A stretch of 23,346 bases of DNA from a virus, in IMG/VR virus record IMGVR_UViG_3300009488_001021, positions 1 to 23,346 of that record, one strand, 5' to 3'. Each line of letters begins with the position of its first letter. Position 1 is the first letter of the stretch. The position numbers were made by a program, and so were the translations under genes. Below are positions 7,067 through 13,757 of this stretch, piece after piece. Below the pieces are notes generated by a model. That model searched no databases. It was not told where the DNA came from and saw only the letters and a list, made by a program, of their open reading frames with translations.

Positions 7067-7531
7067 ATGGTAGAGAAGTGGAAAGCTGGAAAAGACGTCA
7101 TGGATCAGATGCGGGGCCTCATCGCTCAGTACCACCCACATCTGGCTCTGATCGATAAGGAGATCGTGGTGATGTTCCGCGAGAAGGCGGTCGAGAAATC
7201 GGGTCAGGTCATCCCTTGCACGGTCTCCAAGATTTCTCCCGATTTTGAGGTGATGACGGACAAGAAGTTCCCGTACCATTTCAAGATCGAGATTGGTGCC
7301 GATGTGTGGAACAACGAGTTCGACAACGCGCAACGTGAGGCTTTGCTGGACCACTGCTTGTGTGCCATGCGGGTCGAAGACGATCCGGAGAAAGGTCGTA
7401 AGTATTCCCTGCGTCCGCCGGATTTCGTTGGGTACAAAGAAGAGGTGGAGCGGCACGGGATGTGGCGTCCGATGGATGAGGACACTTTGACGATTATCGA
7501 AGAGATGTTCGGGAGCAAGGCAAACGGATAA
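7067..7531 (+). CDS. phage metallopeptidase-family protein with a destroyed HExxH site
   Basis: This 154-residue protein has the layout of the putative phage metallopeptidase family (PhageMetallopep). An N-terminal helix is followed by beta strands, a KFPYHFKIEIGADVW strand, AQREALLDH, and a C-terminal RPPDFVGYKEEVERHGMW. In active members the motif after ALLDH or LLFH is HELLH or HELCH. Here residues 96-100 read H-C-L-C-A, so the catalytic Glu is Cys (C97) and the second zinc histidine is Ala (A100). The later H-D element reads P-D. The protein is therefore probably not a zinc peptidase, unless C97 and C99 build a new metal site. It follows the primase by 12 bases and its TAA overlaps the next ATG. 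The family assignment comes from remembered motif order and is moderately sure. Confidence 0.68.
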   Translation: MVEKWKAGKDVMDQMRGLIAQYHPHLALIDKEIVVMFREKAVEKSGQVIPCTVSKISPDFEVMTDKKFPYHFKIEIGADVWNNEFDNAQREALLDHCLCAMRVEDDPEKGRKYSLRPPDFVGYKEEVERHGMWRPMDEDTLTIIEEMFGSKANG

Positions 7532-7776
7532 TGAAGGGCCGCGTAGATCCCTATAAAGTCTTGAACGACCGAGACGGTTGCCTGTGCGGTCATGGTGGTC
7601 GCAAACACCCGTGGGATTGGAAGGACGACCACAAAGCTGTCACCGTCCCCGTTGACCTCAGCAAGGCCACCTGTGAGACGTGCCGGGATCGATGGCAGAG
7701 TCTTGTCCTCGACCGTCAAAACGCGCTCTACGGCGATCCTTACTCGCCTGTCCCGATGGTAGGCGACGCCGCCTAG
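7531..7776 (+). CDS. small Cys/His-rich protein, putative zinc binder
   Basis: This 81-residue protein starts at ATG 7531, which overlaps the upstream TAA (TAATG). It has a CLCGHGGRKHPW element (residues about 17-28) and, after a short strand region, CETCRD (about 48-53). Two Cys-containing pairs separated by about 30 residues look like a small zinc-ribbon or knuckle, which is inference. Nothing else is recognisable. A DnaG zinc domain is missing from the nearby primase, but this protein lacks the CHC2 spacing needed to claim it fills that gap. It ends 31 bases before the clamp loader gene. Confidence 0.65.
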   Translation: MKGRVDPYKVLNDRDGCLCGHGGRKHPWDWKDDHKAVTVPVDLSKATCETCRDRWQSLVLDRQNALYGDPYSPVPMVGDAA

Positions 7777-7807
7777 GCCGCCCGTGTAGAAGGCACAGAG
7801 ACGTCCC

Positions 7808-9370
7808 GTGAGCCTCGATACTAAATACCGTCCTTTGCGTTACGCCGATGTGCTCGGCCAGGACGCAACCGTCGAGGTCTGCAAGCAGATCGTGAAGGAG
7901 GGCAAAGCCTTCCATCAGAGCTACGTCTTTGCAGGAGCGCACGGAAGTGGCAAGACCACGACCGCCCGTATCTTTGCGCGAGCGATGCTATGCGACGCCC
8001 CCGTGGACGGGGAGCCGTGTGACAAATGTCCTTCGTGTTTCGCGGTTTTGAGCGGGGCTTCGGAAGCTTTCCTGGAGGTGGACGCTGCGACGAACTCGGG
8101 CAAAGACCATGTGCGCCGCATCATGGAAGAGGCCCAGTTCGGAACGGTCTCGGGGAAGCGTCGCATCTATCTTTGGGACGAGAGCCAGGAGCTGAGCAAG
8201 TCTGCCCAGGACGCCATGCTCAAGCCGATGGAGGACAACATCCGTGGCTCACAAGACAGACAGCTCGTCTGCATCTTTGCCACGACCGAACCCAACAAGA
8301 TGCGCGGCGCGATCATGTCCCGGTGCGCGCCGGCCTTCAAGATCGCAATCAATTCGCCAGAGACGATTGCGAAGCGACTCGCTTTCGTCTGTGAACAAGA
8401 AGGGATTGAGCATGACCTTGCGACGCTTTCCCTCATCGCAGAGGTGTCCGAGTGTCACGTCCGCGATTCGATCAAAGCGGTCGAAGGCGTCTCCATGCTG
8501 GGGGCCATTAATCGTGAAAATGTGGAGCGCTACCTCCACTTGGACGCGAACACCTTGTACCTGGACGTTCTCGAAAGCCTGGGTGCAGACCTCCCTCGTG
8601 CCCTTCAAACGGTTGAGAAGATCAACGAACAGGTGTCTCCGGGAGTGGCTTATCGTCACTTGGCCGACATTTGCATGATGGCCTACAGGCTCGCACACCT
8701 GGGGCAAGCATCGGTTCCTTCGTACTGGGACAGGGAGCGACTCCTGCGCGCTGGGGAATTCCACAAGGAATTCCTCGTAGAATTTGCTCAGCGTTTCGCT
8801 GGGCGGCCGATGCGTCCGACAACTTCCATGCTGGCCTGTGACGTTGCGGCGCTTCATCAAAAGCGCGCAGGCGTCCAGGTGGTGGCGACGAGTACGGTCC
8901 AGGTGTCCGTTCCCGCACATGCCCCTCCGATGGCTCCTGTGGCCCCTCAGCCAGTATCTGAGCCACCAGCACCCTCCCCGGCTCCTGAAGCGCCAGAGAC
9001 TCCCGAACCTTCGGTGAGCGAGGTGCCTAACCCTGAAACCACCCTTGAGGACCCCACTCCTGTGGAAGCTCCTCAGCCCCCTATCGAGCCATTACCGAAG
9101 GCCGAAGAGGTGAAAGTGGTTGAAAGTCAAAACGAAGCGGCGCAAAGCGGTAGTATGCAGTCGGAAGCGCACATCAATGAGATGGGCGTTTACATTAACC
9201 CGCAAGCGCAGCAGATGAGTCGAGGCACACCACGACAAAAAGGGAATGGGGTCGGCACTATGACGATCGCATTTTTCACTGAAACACTGCATCGCCGGGT
9301 CATTGAGCTGACACAAGAGAGGTCAACCAGTGGCAGATCGGCGAGACGGGACGACGTGGGTAGCTCTTGA
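7808..9370 (+). CDS. dnaX: DnaX-like clamp loader ATPase (gamma/tau type)
   Basis: This 520-residue AAA+ protein would load the DnaN-like ring onto primed DNA. The start YRPLRYADVLGQDATVEV is the DnaX N-terminal box. Walker A is GAHGSGKT at 43-50. The DnaX zinc module has Cys at 62, 71, 74 and 77. Walker B reads YLWDESQELS with D124-E125, where bacterial DnaX usually has IDEVHMLS. Sensor 1 is IFATTEPNK at about 156-164, and the arginine-finger SRC is at 171-173. Residues about 180-350 are the lid and collar domains. From about 375 to 440 there is a Pro/Glu/Ala-rich linker, then a poorly conserved tail. GTG 7808 gives the expected short N-terminus. The last 41 bases overlap the NusG-like gene. 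The tail is unlike the tau polymerase-binding domain, so its partner is unknown. Confidence 0.9.
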   Translation: MSLDTKYRPLRYADVLGQDATVEVCKQIVKEGKAFHQSYVFAGAHGSGKTTTARIFARAMLCDAPVDGEPCDKCPSCFAVLSGASEAFLEVDAATNSGKDHVRRIMEEAQFGTVSGKRRIYLWDESQELSKSAQDAMLKPMEDNIRGSQDRQLVCIFATTEPNKMRGAIMSRCAPAFKIAINSPETIAKRLAFVCEQEGIEHDLATLSLIAEVSECHVRDSIKAVEGVSMLGAINRENVERYLHLDANTLYLDVLESLGADLPRALQTVEKINEQVSPGVAYRHLADICMMAYRLAHLGQASVPSYWDRERLLRAGEFHKEFLVEFAQRFAGRPMRPTTSMLACDVAALHQKRAGVQVVATSTVQVSVPAHAPPMAPVAPQPVSEPPAPSPAPEAPETPEPSVSEVPNPETTLEDPTPVEAPQPPIEPLPKAEEVKVVESQNEAAQSGSMQSEAHINEMGVYINPQAQQMSRGTPRQKGNGVGTMTIAFFTETLHRRVIELTQERSTSGRSARRDDVGSS

Positions 9371-9863
9371 GCTAACCCGCCTCGGAGAACAATTAGTCGA
9401 AAAAGGCTCCTTTGCCGAGGAGCTTCGCCGCGCATTGGACGTGGAGGAAGAATGGCCTGTTTTCATCCCTGCTCGGGTGTACGAGAAGAACGGGAAACGG
9501 ATTCCGGTTCATCTCATGGAGGGTTACGCGTTTGTCGCCACTGGGCTTGATGAGGTGCGCTACTTCCGGCTGGAGCAGACCAAGCTTGTAGAACAGGTGA
9601 TGTCCTCACGTGGCTCACGTGGAATTCGACGTTTAGAGACCATCCACGACGGTCATATCAGCGATCTTCGCAGGCGCCTCAATGAGGAGGTTGCCGCGGA
9701 CATTATTCCTGGAATGAGAGTACTGGTAACTGACGGAGTTTACAGTAAGCTAGAGGGCGTCGTAAAAGACGTCGAAGGCGACTATGCGGTTGTCTATTTT
9801 GAGCTGAGATCCCTCAAAGTGTTTTCCAAGATCCCCAAGGTGTTCTTGGACACGACCGCGTAA
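9330..9863 (+). CDS. NusG-like transcription factor with KOW domain
   Basis: This 177-residue protein has the NusG/RfaH two-domain plan. The N-terminal NGN-like part begins TTWVALELTRLGEQLVEKGS, continues with VFIPARVYEKNGKRIPVHLM and closes with GYAFVATGLDEVRYF. NusG proteins show the same order: an opening W-x-V/A-L, a mid-domain FIP, then LxxGYxFV. A helical linker (residues about 90-122) leads to a C-terminal KOW-like barrel, GMRVLVTDGVYSKLEGVVKD to KVFSKIPKVFLD (about 126-175). Such factors bind RNA polymerase and change pausing or termination. GTG 9330 with AGAGAGG at 9318-9324 sets the start inside the end of dnaX. It lies between replication and virion genes and directly before a sigma-like gene, so a role in late-gene antitermination is plausible but inferred. 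Confidence 0.72.
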   Translation: MADRRDGTTWVALELTRLGEQLVEKGSFAEELRRALDVEEEWPVFIPARVYEKNGKRIPVHLMEGYAFVATGLDEVRYFRLEQTKLVEQVMSSRGSRGIRRLETIHDGHISDLRRRLNEEVAADIIPGMRVLVTDGVYSKLEGVVKDVEGDYAVVYFELRSLKVFSKIPKVFLDTTA

Positions 9864-9865
9864 TT

Positions 9866-10480
9866 ATGGGCAATTGGGCAGACTGTCGAACCGTAGATCC
9901 TTCCGAACTCGAAAGCCGGGTTAGCACAGACCACAATCTGGAGTTCCTCCACATGGTCCTTTCCGAGGAACCCAGTGAGGAATCAGCCCGCAATTTAGAG
10001 CGGGTTCGTGAAATTATGAGCACGCTCCCAAACCGCGAGGCGGATTTTGTGGAGCTGTATTTTTTCAACCATAAGACACAGACCGACATCGCCCAGATCT
10101 TCATGGTTTCGCAGCCAACGGTCTGCTATCGGCTCAAACGAGCTACATCACGTATCCGGTTCGTCCTTTCCCTGCCCGACATCTCGCAAGCCGAACTGGA
10201 AGAGGCGCTCAAAGGGTTCCTGTCTGACCCCGAAGACGTCCAGATCATGATGCTGATGTTCGAAACGACTTGCCAGAGCGCGGTAGCGAAGCGACTAGGG
10301 GTCACTCAAGGCAAAGTTCGCCACCGGTTCATGCGCTCGACCAAGCGAATGGTGGAGTCCGAAGACCCCGAGATGGCAAAAATCGCGCAGATTTTCCAGA
10401 CCATCTCCGAGAATTTGAACATCCTACGCGAAGTAGACCGCCCCAAATGGGATGAGAAGGTCTACTTCGTCGTCAATTAG
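9866..10480 (+). CDS. protein with two sigma-region-4-like helix-turn-helix units
   Basis: This 204-residue protein contains two DNA-binding helix-turn-helix units in tandem. The first (residues about 54-99: TLPNREADFVELYFFNHKTQ, then TDIAQIFMVSQPTVCYRLKR) is a good match to sigma-70 region 4, including the leading LPxRE and the QxTVxxRLKRA recognition helix. The second (about 120-162: DPEDVQIMMLMFETTCQSAV, then AKRLGVTQGKVRHRFMRSTK) repeats the pattern more loosely. There is no sigma region 2, so it cannot melt a promoter like a full sigma factor. It may be a sigma-like adaptor, an anti-sigma-type regulator or a late activator. Its start follows the NusG-like stop by two bases with no clear ribosome binding site, suggesting coupled translation. 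The HTH content is clear; the mode of action is not. Confidence 0.75.
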   Translation: MGNWADCRTVDPSELESRVSTDHNLEFLHMVLSEEPSEESARNLERVREIMSTLPNREADFVELYFFNHKTQTDIAQIFMVSQPTVCYRLKRATSRIRFVLSLPDISQAELEEALKGFLSDPEDVQIMMLMFETTCQSAVAKRLGVTQGKVRHRFMRSTKRMVESEDPEMAKIAQIFQTISENLNILREVDRPKWDEKVYFVVN

Positions 10481-10492
10481 AGGCCGGTTTTC

Positions 10493-10519
10493 CTCCTATC
10501 CAAGCCCGCTGGGTAGGAG
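10493..10519 (+). promoter_or_regulatory. RNA hairpin that buries the lipoprotein ribosome binding site
   Basis: CTCCTATCC at 10493-10501 can pair with GGGTAGGAG at 10511-10519. This gives a nine-pair stem (one G-U) with a nine-base loop. The 3' arm contains the TAGGAG Shine-Dalgarno site at 10514-10519, seven bases before the ATG at 10527, so folding would hide it. No T-run follows, so a terminator is unlikely. Control of translation at the virion-block boundary is inferred from the pairing. Confidence 0.5.
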
Positions 10520-10526
10520 TATCTCG

Positions 10527-11342
10527 ATGTCCCGCTTCGGCAAAATTACGGTTTCTGCGGCTCTCCTTGCACCTCTCGTCCTTGGCGGATGCCGCCCTTC
10601 AAAGGGTACTGCGAACCCTGAGGACTATTTTCCGCTGATCCAGGTCGCCATGGCCGGAGGCGAGACCGGAGCCATGATTGGTCGAAATGAGGCCATCAAG
10701 GCCAAGAACTTCGCCGGTTGCGTTGCGTCAGAAGCGCTCATTTCCGCGTTCGACAGCGCAAACGAGGTCCTTACTGGCCGTTTGAACGACCAGATCGTCA
10801 TCCCGGCCGTCGAAGTTGACGTTTCGGAGTGCATGGCGCTTCGTGACGCGCCCGCTGAGGAGTCTGAGGACGGTCGAGAGGACGAGGCTGCCGTCACCCA
10901 TCTGGGAGTCGCCGTGGCCGGCTACGCGCCCGCTGAAGAGGAGGCTCCCGTCGAGGGGCCCGCAGCTGAAGAAACCCCTGCCGAAGAAGAGGCAGCCGAG
11001 GAGCCCGCAGCTGAAGAAGCTCCCGCTGAGGAGCCTGCTGAAGAAGCCGCCGAGGAAGAGCCCGCAGAAGAGGAGGCCCCTGCGGTCGAAGCTTCGCTGG
11101 AGCTGAGTTCTTCGGATGCTGCTGTTCTTGTGGAGTCGATTGCCGGCATCACGGTGGCAGCGGTCCTGCACTACGCGGTCAAGCTCAAGGGAGCGAACTG
11201 CAAGAAAGGCACCGCTGCTCTTGGAGCGATCAACTACGTCAACGGGATGATCAAGCCCGTCGCTGATGAGATTGCCAACCCTGACGGTAAAATCTCAGTT
11301 CCTGCTGTCACCATCGACCTCAGTGAATGTAGCGACAGCTAA
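10527..11342 (+). CDS. predicted lipoprotein with duplicated Cys-bounded domain
   Basis: The open frame begins at 10452, but ATG 10527 is the right start. It has TAGGAG seven bases upstream and gives a proper lipoprotein signal: basic MSRFGK, a hydrophobic core, then the lipobox LGGC with C22 as the lipidated residue. The mature protein has two similar domains. Copy one runs about 40-102 and ends IVIPAVEVDVSEC, with C65 and C102. Copy two runs about 200-268 and ends ISVPAVTIDLSEC, with C225 and C268. Between them, about 134-190, lies a repeated Ala/Glu/Pro linker of strongly acidic character. The paired cysteines may form disulfides outside the cytoplasm. Phage lipoproteins often act in superinfection exclusion or lysis (spanin outer subunits), but no such family is recognised here. 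It opens the virion block. Confidence 0.8.
   Translation: MSRFGKITVSAALLAPLVLGGCRPSKGTANPEDYFPLIQVAMAGGETGAMIGRNEAIKAKNFAGCVASEALISAFDSANEVLTGRLNDQIVIPAVEVDVSECMALRDAPAEESEDGREDEAAVTHLGVAVAGYAPAEEEAPVEGPAAEETPAEEEAAEEPAAEEAPAEEPAEEAAEEEPAEEEAPAVEASLELSSSDAAVLVESIAGITVAAVLHYAVKLKGANCKKGTAALGAINYVNGMIKPVADEIANPDGKISVPAVTIDLSECSDS
10926..11095 (+). repeat. degenerate Ala/Glu/Pro codon repeat inside the lipoprotein gene
   Basis: Short imperfect units built on GAGCCCGCAGCTGAAGAA and GCCCGCTGAAGAG recur through this stretch and encode the acidic linker of the lipoprotein. The low complexity could expand or contract by slippage, so its length may vary between related phages. The frame stays open across all units. 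Confidence 0.7.
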
Positions 11343-11360
11343 GACTTCATAAGGAAAGCC

Positions 11361-11672
11361 ATGTCGAATAAACCATCAGCACGCCGGGTCGTCATGACCA
11401 AGAAAGTGGCCAGACAATGGCTGCTCAAAAAGGCAAACCCAGAGTACCGCTTTCGAGTGTTCAACCCTCTGGCTAAAGACTATCCCTCTGTGCTCCGTTC
11501 TTTCCGTGACGGCAAGTTGAAACTAGCCAACGGCGATGTGGCCCCTATCCCTGACTTGGGAGTGAAGGAAGACTTTGAGAGCTTCACCGTCTGGTCCTCA
11601 GACAGGGAAGCTCTGAAGACTTTGGAGCAATGGTTCTCAAAGCGTGGTTTGGAGACGAACTGGATCTGGTGA
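11361..11672 (+). CDS. small basic unknown protein
   Basis: This 103-residue protein starts at ATG 11361 with AAGGAAA just upstream. The N-terminus is basic and contains ARRVVMTKKVARQWLLKKA. The rest is mixed alpha/beta, with FRVFNPLAKDYPSVLRSFRD and a C-terminal FESFTVWSSDREALKTLEQW region. No known family is recognised. The ARQWLLKKA element resembles the C-terminal end (ASQWLAKKG) of the protein at 14402-15178. The gene sits between the lipoprotein and the beta-sandwich protein, so a virion or assembly role is possible. Confidence 0.7.
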   Translation: MSNKPSARRVVMTKKVARQWLLKKANPEYRFRVFNPLAKDYPSVLRSFRDGKLKLANGDVAPIPDLGVKEDFESFTVWSSDREALKTLEQWFSKRGLETNWIW

Positions 11673-11676
11673 TTGA

Positions 11677-12120
11677 ATGGCGGCCGTTCGAACTCGCATT
11701 GAGACTTGCTTCACGTACATGGTGCGGATCGATGATCCGTGCTCGCCGTCGTGGATGTTCACCATTGTCGTGAACCAAGACGGTACTTGTGGAGTACGGG
11801 ACATCAAGTCCCCGAACGGTCTCCTGTGTGACTCTGCCCTTCAAGTTCCTGGGGAAGTGCTGGACGAGATCAATGCCGCGAAGGCGGATGTGGAGAACAT
11901 TTTGGCACAGTCGAGCGCAGTCAACGGAACCCTCACCTTCACCGATCAGACGACCCAGTCGATCGTATTTGCTACGCCTTTTGCGAACACCGCTTACCGA
12001 GTCTACGTGACTCTCAACGATTTCATCGACTGGCGCATCACCAACAAAACCACAACCGGTTTCGACATCGAACTCAACGTCACTTACACGGGCGAAGTTC
12101 AGTACGACGTCTTTGTCTAG
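11677..12120 (+). CDS. beta-sandwich domain protein, likely tail or fibre component
   Basis: This 147-residue protein has a Cys-containing N-terminal beta region (residues about 1-50, with cysteines in ETCFTY, DDPCSP, GTCGV and LLCDS). A short helix follows (EVLDEINAAKADVENILAQ), then a C-terminal domain of about 60 residues from TFTDQTTQSIVFATPFANTA. That last domain has the pattern of small lectin-like beta sandwiches found on phage fibres: a VxFxxPFxNTxYxVxVT strand pair, then a TGFDIELNVTYTG strand near the end. The tail-spike-like gene just downstream ends in a related domain. The coupling helix may trimerise the protein. Function is inferred from pattern and neighbours; no catalytic residues are seen. 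Confidence 0.72.
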   Translation: MAAVRTRIETCFTYMVRIDDPCSPSWMFTIVVNQDGTCGVRDIKSPNGLLCDSALQVPGEVLDEINAAKADVENILAQSSAVNGTLTFTDQTTQSIVFATPFANTAYRVYVTLNDFIDWRITNKTTTGFDIELNVTYTGEVQYDVFV

Positions 12121-12130
12121 GGAGTAGATC

Positions 12131-13747
12131 ATGGCTGTACAACCTCCATTTCGCAGTGATGCCTACGAAGTCGAGAATGCCGACGCTCCCGTTGGTCCTC
12201 GACTCATTGAAGCAAGCCTTCTTGATGGCTCCATGCTGTTCACAGACCCCCGCGTTCCTGCTGGGGTTGCCCTGGCAGCATTGGCTGGTCTTCAGCAGCT
12301 CAACAACACTGTCGTTGTTTCCCAGACGGGCATCGGAGCGAGCAAGGACATCAACGGTGACCCCATCACGACCATTCAAGCGGGTCTGGATGCCGTTCCC
12401 GATAGCGCAGACGTAGATTCTCCCTGGACCGTTTTCGTTGCTCCTGGCCTTTACGTCGAGGATGTCTACCTCCTCAAGGATGGCGTGACCCTGCACGGTC
12501 TGGGCACCTGCATTCTTCGCAACGCTTCTGCTGTCAGCACCATTCGAGTCCGACAAGGCGTCTCAACAGTTCCTCGCCGTATCACATTGTCCAAGATGCG
12601 CGTGGAGAACGTCTCCCCCGCAGAAGCATGCATCGATATCGGAAGCGCGACTTTTGCTTCGGGCACTCTCACCATCGCGTCCGTCCCCAATATCGGAGAC
12701 ATCGCAGAGGTAGGTGGCGTCAACCTCACGGCCATCGCTAACGGTAGCGTGCCGGCTCCTGGCGAGTTTGAGCTGGGAACCGACGAGGCCACGACCGCTG
12801 CGAACTTGGTCACGGCCATCAATGACCCTGTCAATGGCCTGACCTCTGTTGTCGTCGCAACTTCGACGGGCACAGTTGTGACGGTTCGGGCTCTCGATGA
12901 CGGTGTGGCTGGAAATGCCATCACGATCTCCAGCACGGTTGTTCTGGTGATTGTCCCCTCGGGGCCGACCCTGACGGGTGGTGCTGCGGATTCAGCTGGT
13001 TCGACGGTGGGCAACGACCTGATTCAGGTCCTCAACTGCGATCTGGTTCCGACCATGGCGTCTGGGTTCACCTTGCGCGCCAACGCCATCAACAATCTGT
13101 ATATCGAAGGTGGCAACTGGACAGAGGCTGCGACGGGCACTTCGCTCAGCGTGACCGACTGTGCGGCTTGCAATCTCATCGGCGTAGATACCGAGGCGGT
13201 TGTCCTCAACTACGACAACACCAACCCGAACCTGCCTTCTATCGGCACTTCGGCCTACGAGATGAGCAACGTCAACATTCTTGGCGGAGCTGGTCTATTG
13301 GCCGGGTACACGGGCGTCGGTAGCCTGACAATGACGGAGTGCACGATCATCGGACCCACGGTTTACAGTGGGTCTGCGGTGGCTCAAAGCCTCACGGCAC
13401 GTCGCTGCACTCTGGGACCATTGACGGTTGGTGGTCTTGTCCCCACCGTGGTGCTCAGCAACTGCACACGAGGCGCTCTAACGGCTGGTGGTGGCACTGG
13501 CACCTTGTCGGAGACGCGGGCATACGGGTCGGCCTCGTTCGTGGCTGCGGCCTCTGTGACGGTTCCTTTCGATCCTCCGCAGCCCAACACCTCGTATCAG
13601 GTTCACCTGGAATACGACGGCCCTCCTGCGGCTATCACCGACATCCCGGCAGTCCCTTCGGCAGCCAAGTTGACGACCAGTTTCGACATCACTTTTGGCG
13701 CCGCCCAGACCACGACGGTCAACTACACGATCGAACGTGACATCTAG
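12131..13747 (+). CDS. beta-helix tail-spike or fibre-like protein
   Basis: This 538-residue protein begins at ATG 12131 after GGGAG. An N-terminal region (about 1-95) precedes a parallel beta-helix of the pectin-lyase type, beginning WTVFVAPGLYVEDVYLLKDG and continuing as short repeated strands (TLHGLGTCILRNAS, SLTMTECTIIGPTVYSGS, SLTARRCTLGPLTVGG). The helix is interrupted at about 175-287 by a separate domain. That domain has the repeated phage-virion pattern SGTLTIASV, EVGGVNLTAI, TDEATTAANLVTAIND, VVTVRALDDGVAGNAITIS and TLTGGA. Residues about 466-538 form a beta-sandwich (SVTVPFDPPQPNTSYQVHLE to TVNYTIERDI) related to that of the preceding gene. Beta-helix proteins of phages often bind or cut surface polysaccharide; no catalytic residues can be assigned here. 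No signal peptide is present. Confidence 0.78.
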   Translation: MAVQPPFRSDAYEVENADAPVGPRLIEASLLDGSMLFTDPRVPAGVALAALAGLQQLNNTVVVSQTGIGASKDINGDPITTIQAGLDAVPDSADVDSPWTVFVAPGLYVEDVYLLKDGVTLHGLGTCILRNASAVSTIRVRQGVSTVPRRITLSKMRVENVSPAEACIDIGSATFASGTLTIASVPNIGDIAEVGGVNLTAIANGSVPAPGEFELGTDEATTAANLVTAINDPVNGLTSVVVATSTGTVVTVRALDDGVAGNAITISSTVVLVIVPSGPTLTGGAADSAGSTVGNDLIQVLNCDLVPTMASGFTLRANAINNLYIEGGNWTEAATGTSLSVTDCAACNLIGVDTEAVVLNYDNTNPNLPSIGTSAYEMSNVNILGGAGLLAGYTGVGSLTMTECTIIGPTVYSGSAVAQSLTARRCTLGPLTVGGLVPTVVLSNCTRGALTAGGGTGTLSETRAYGSASFVAAASVTVPFDPPQPNTSYQVHLEYDGPPAAITDIPAVPSAAKLTTSFDITFGAAQTTTVNYTIERDI

Positions 13748-13757
13748 GAGATAATCT

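Noticed and set aside
10452-10526. Longer N-terminus for the lipoprotein starting at 10452
   Set aside because: It would overlap the sigma-like gene, puts 25 residues before a clear lipobox signal, and ignores the strong ribosome binding site at 10514-10519.
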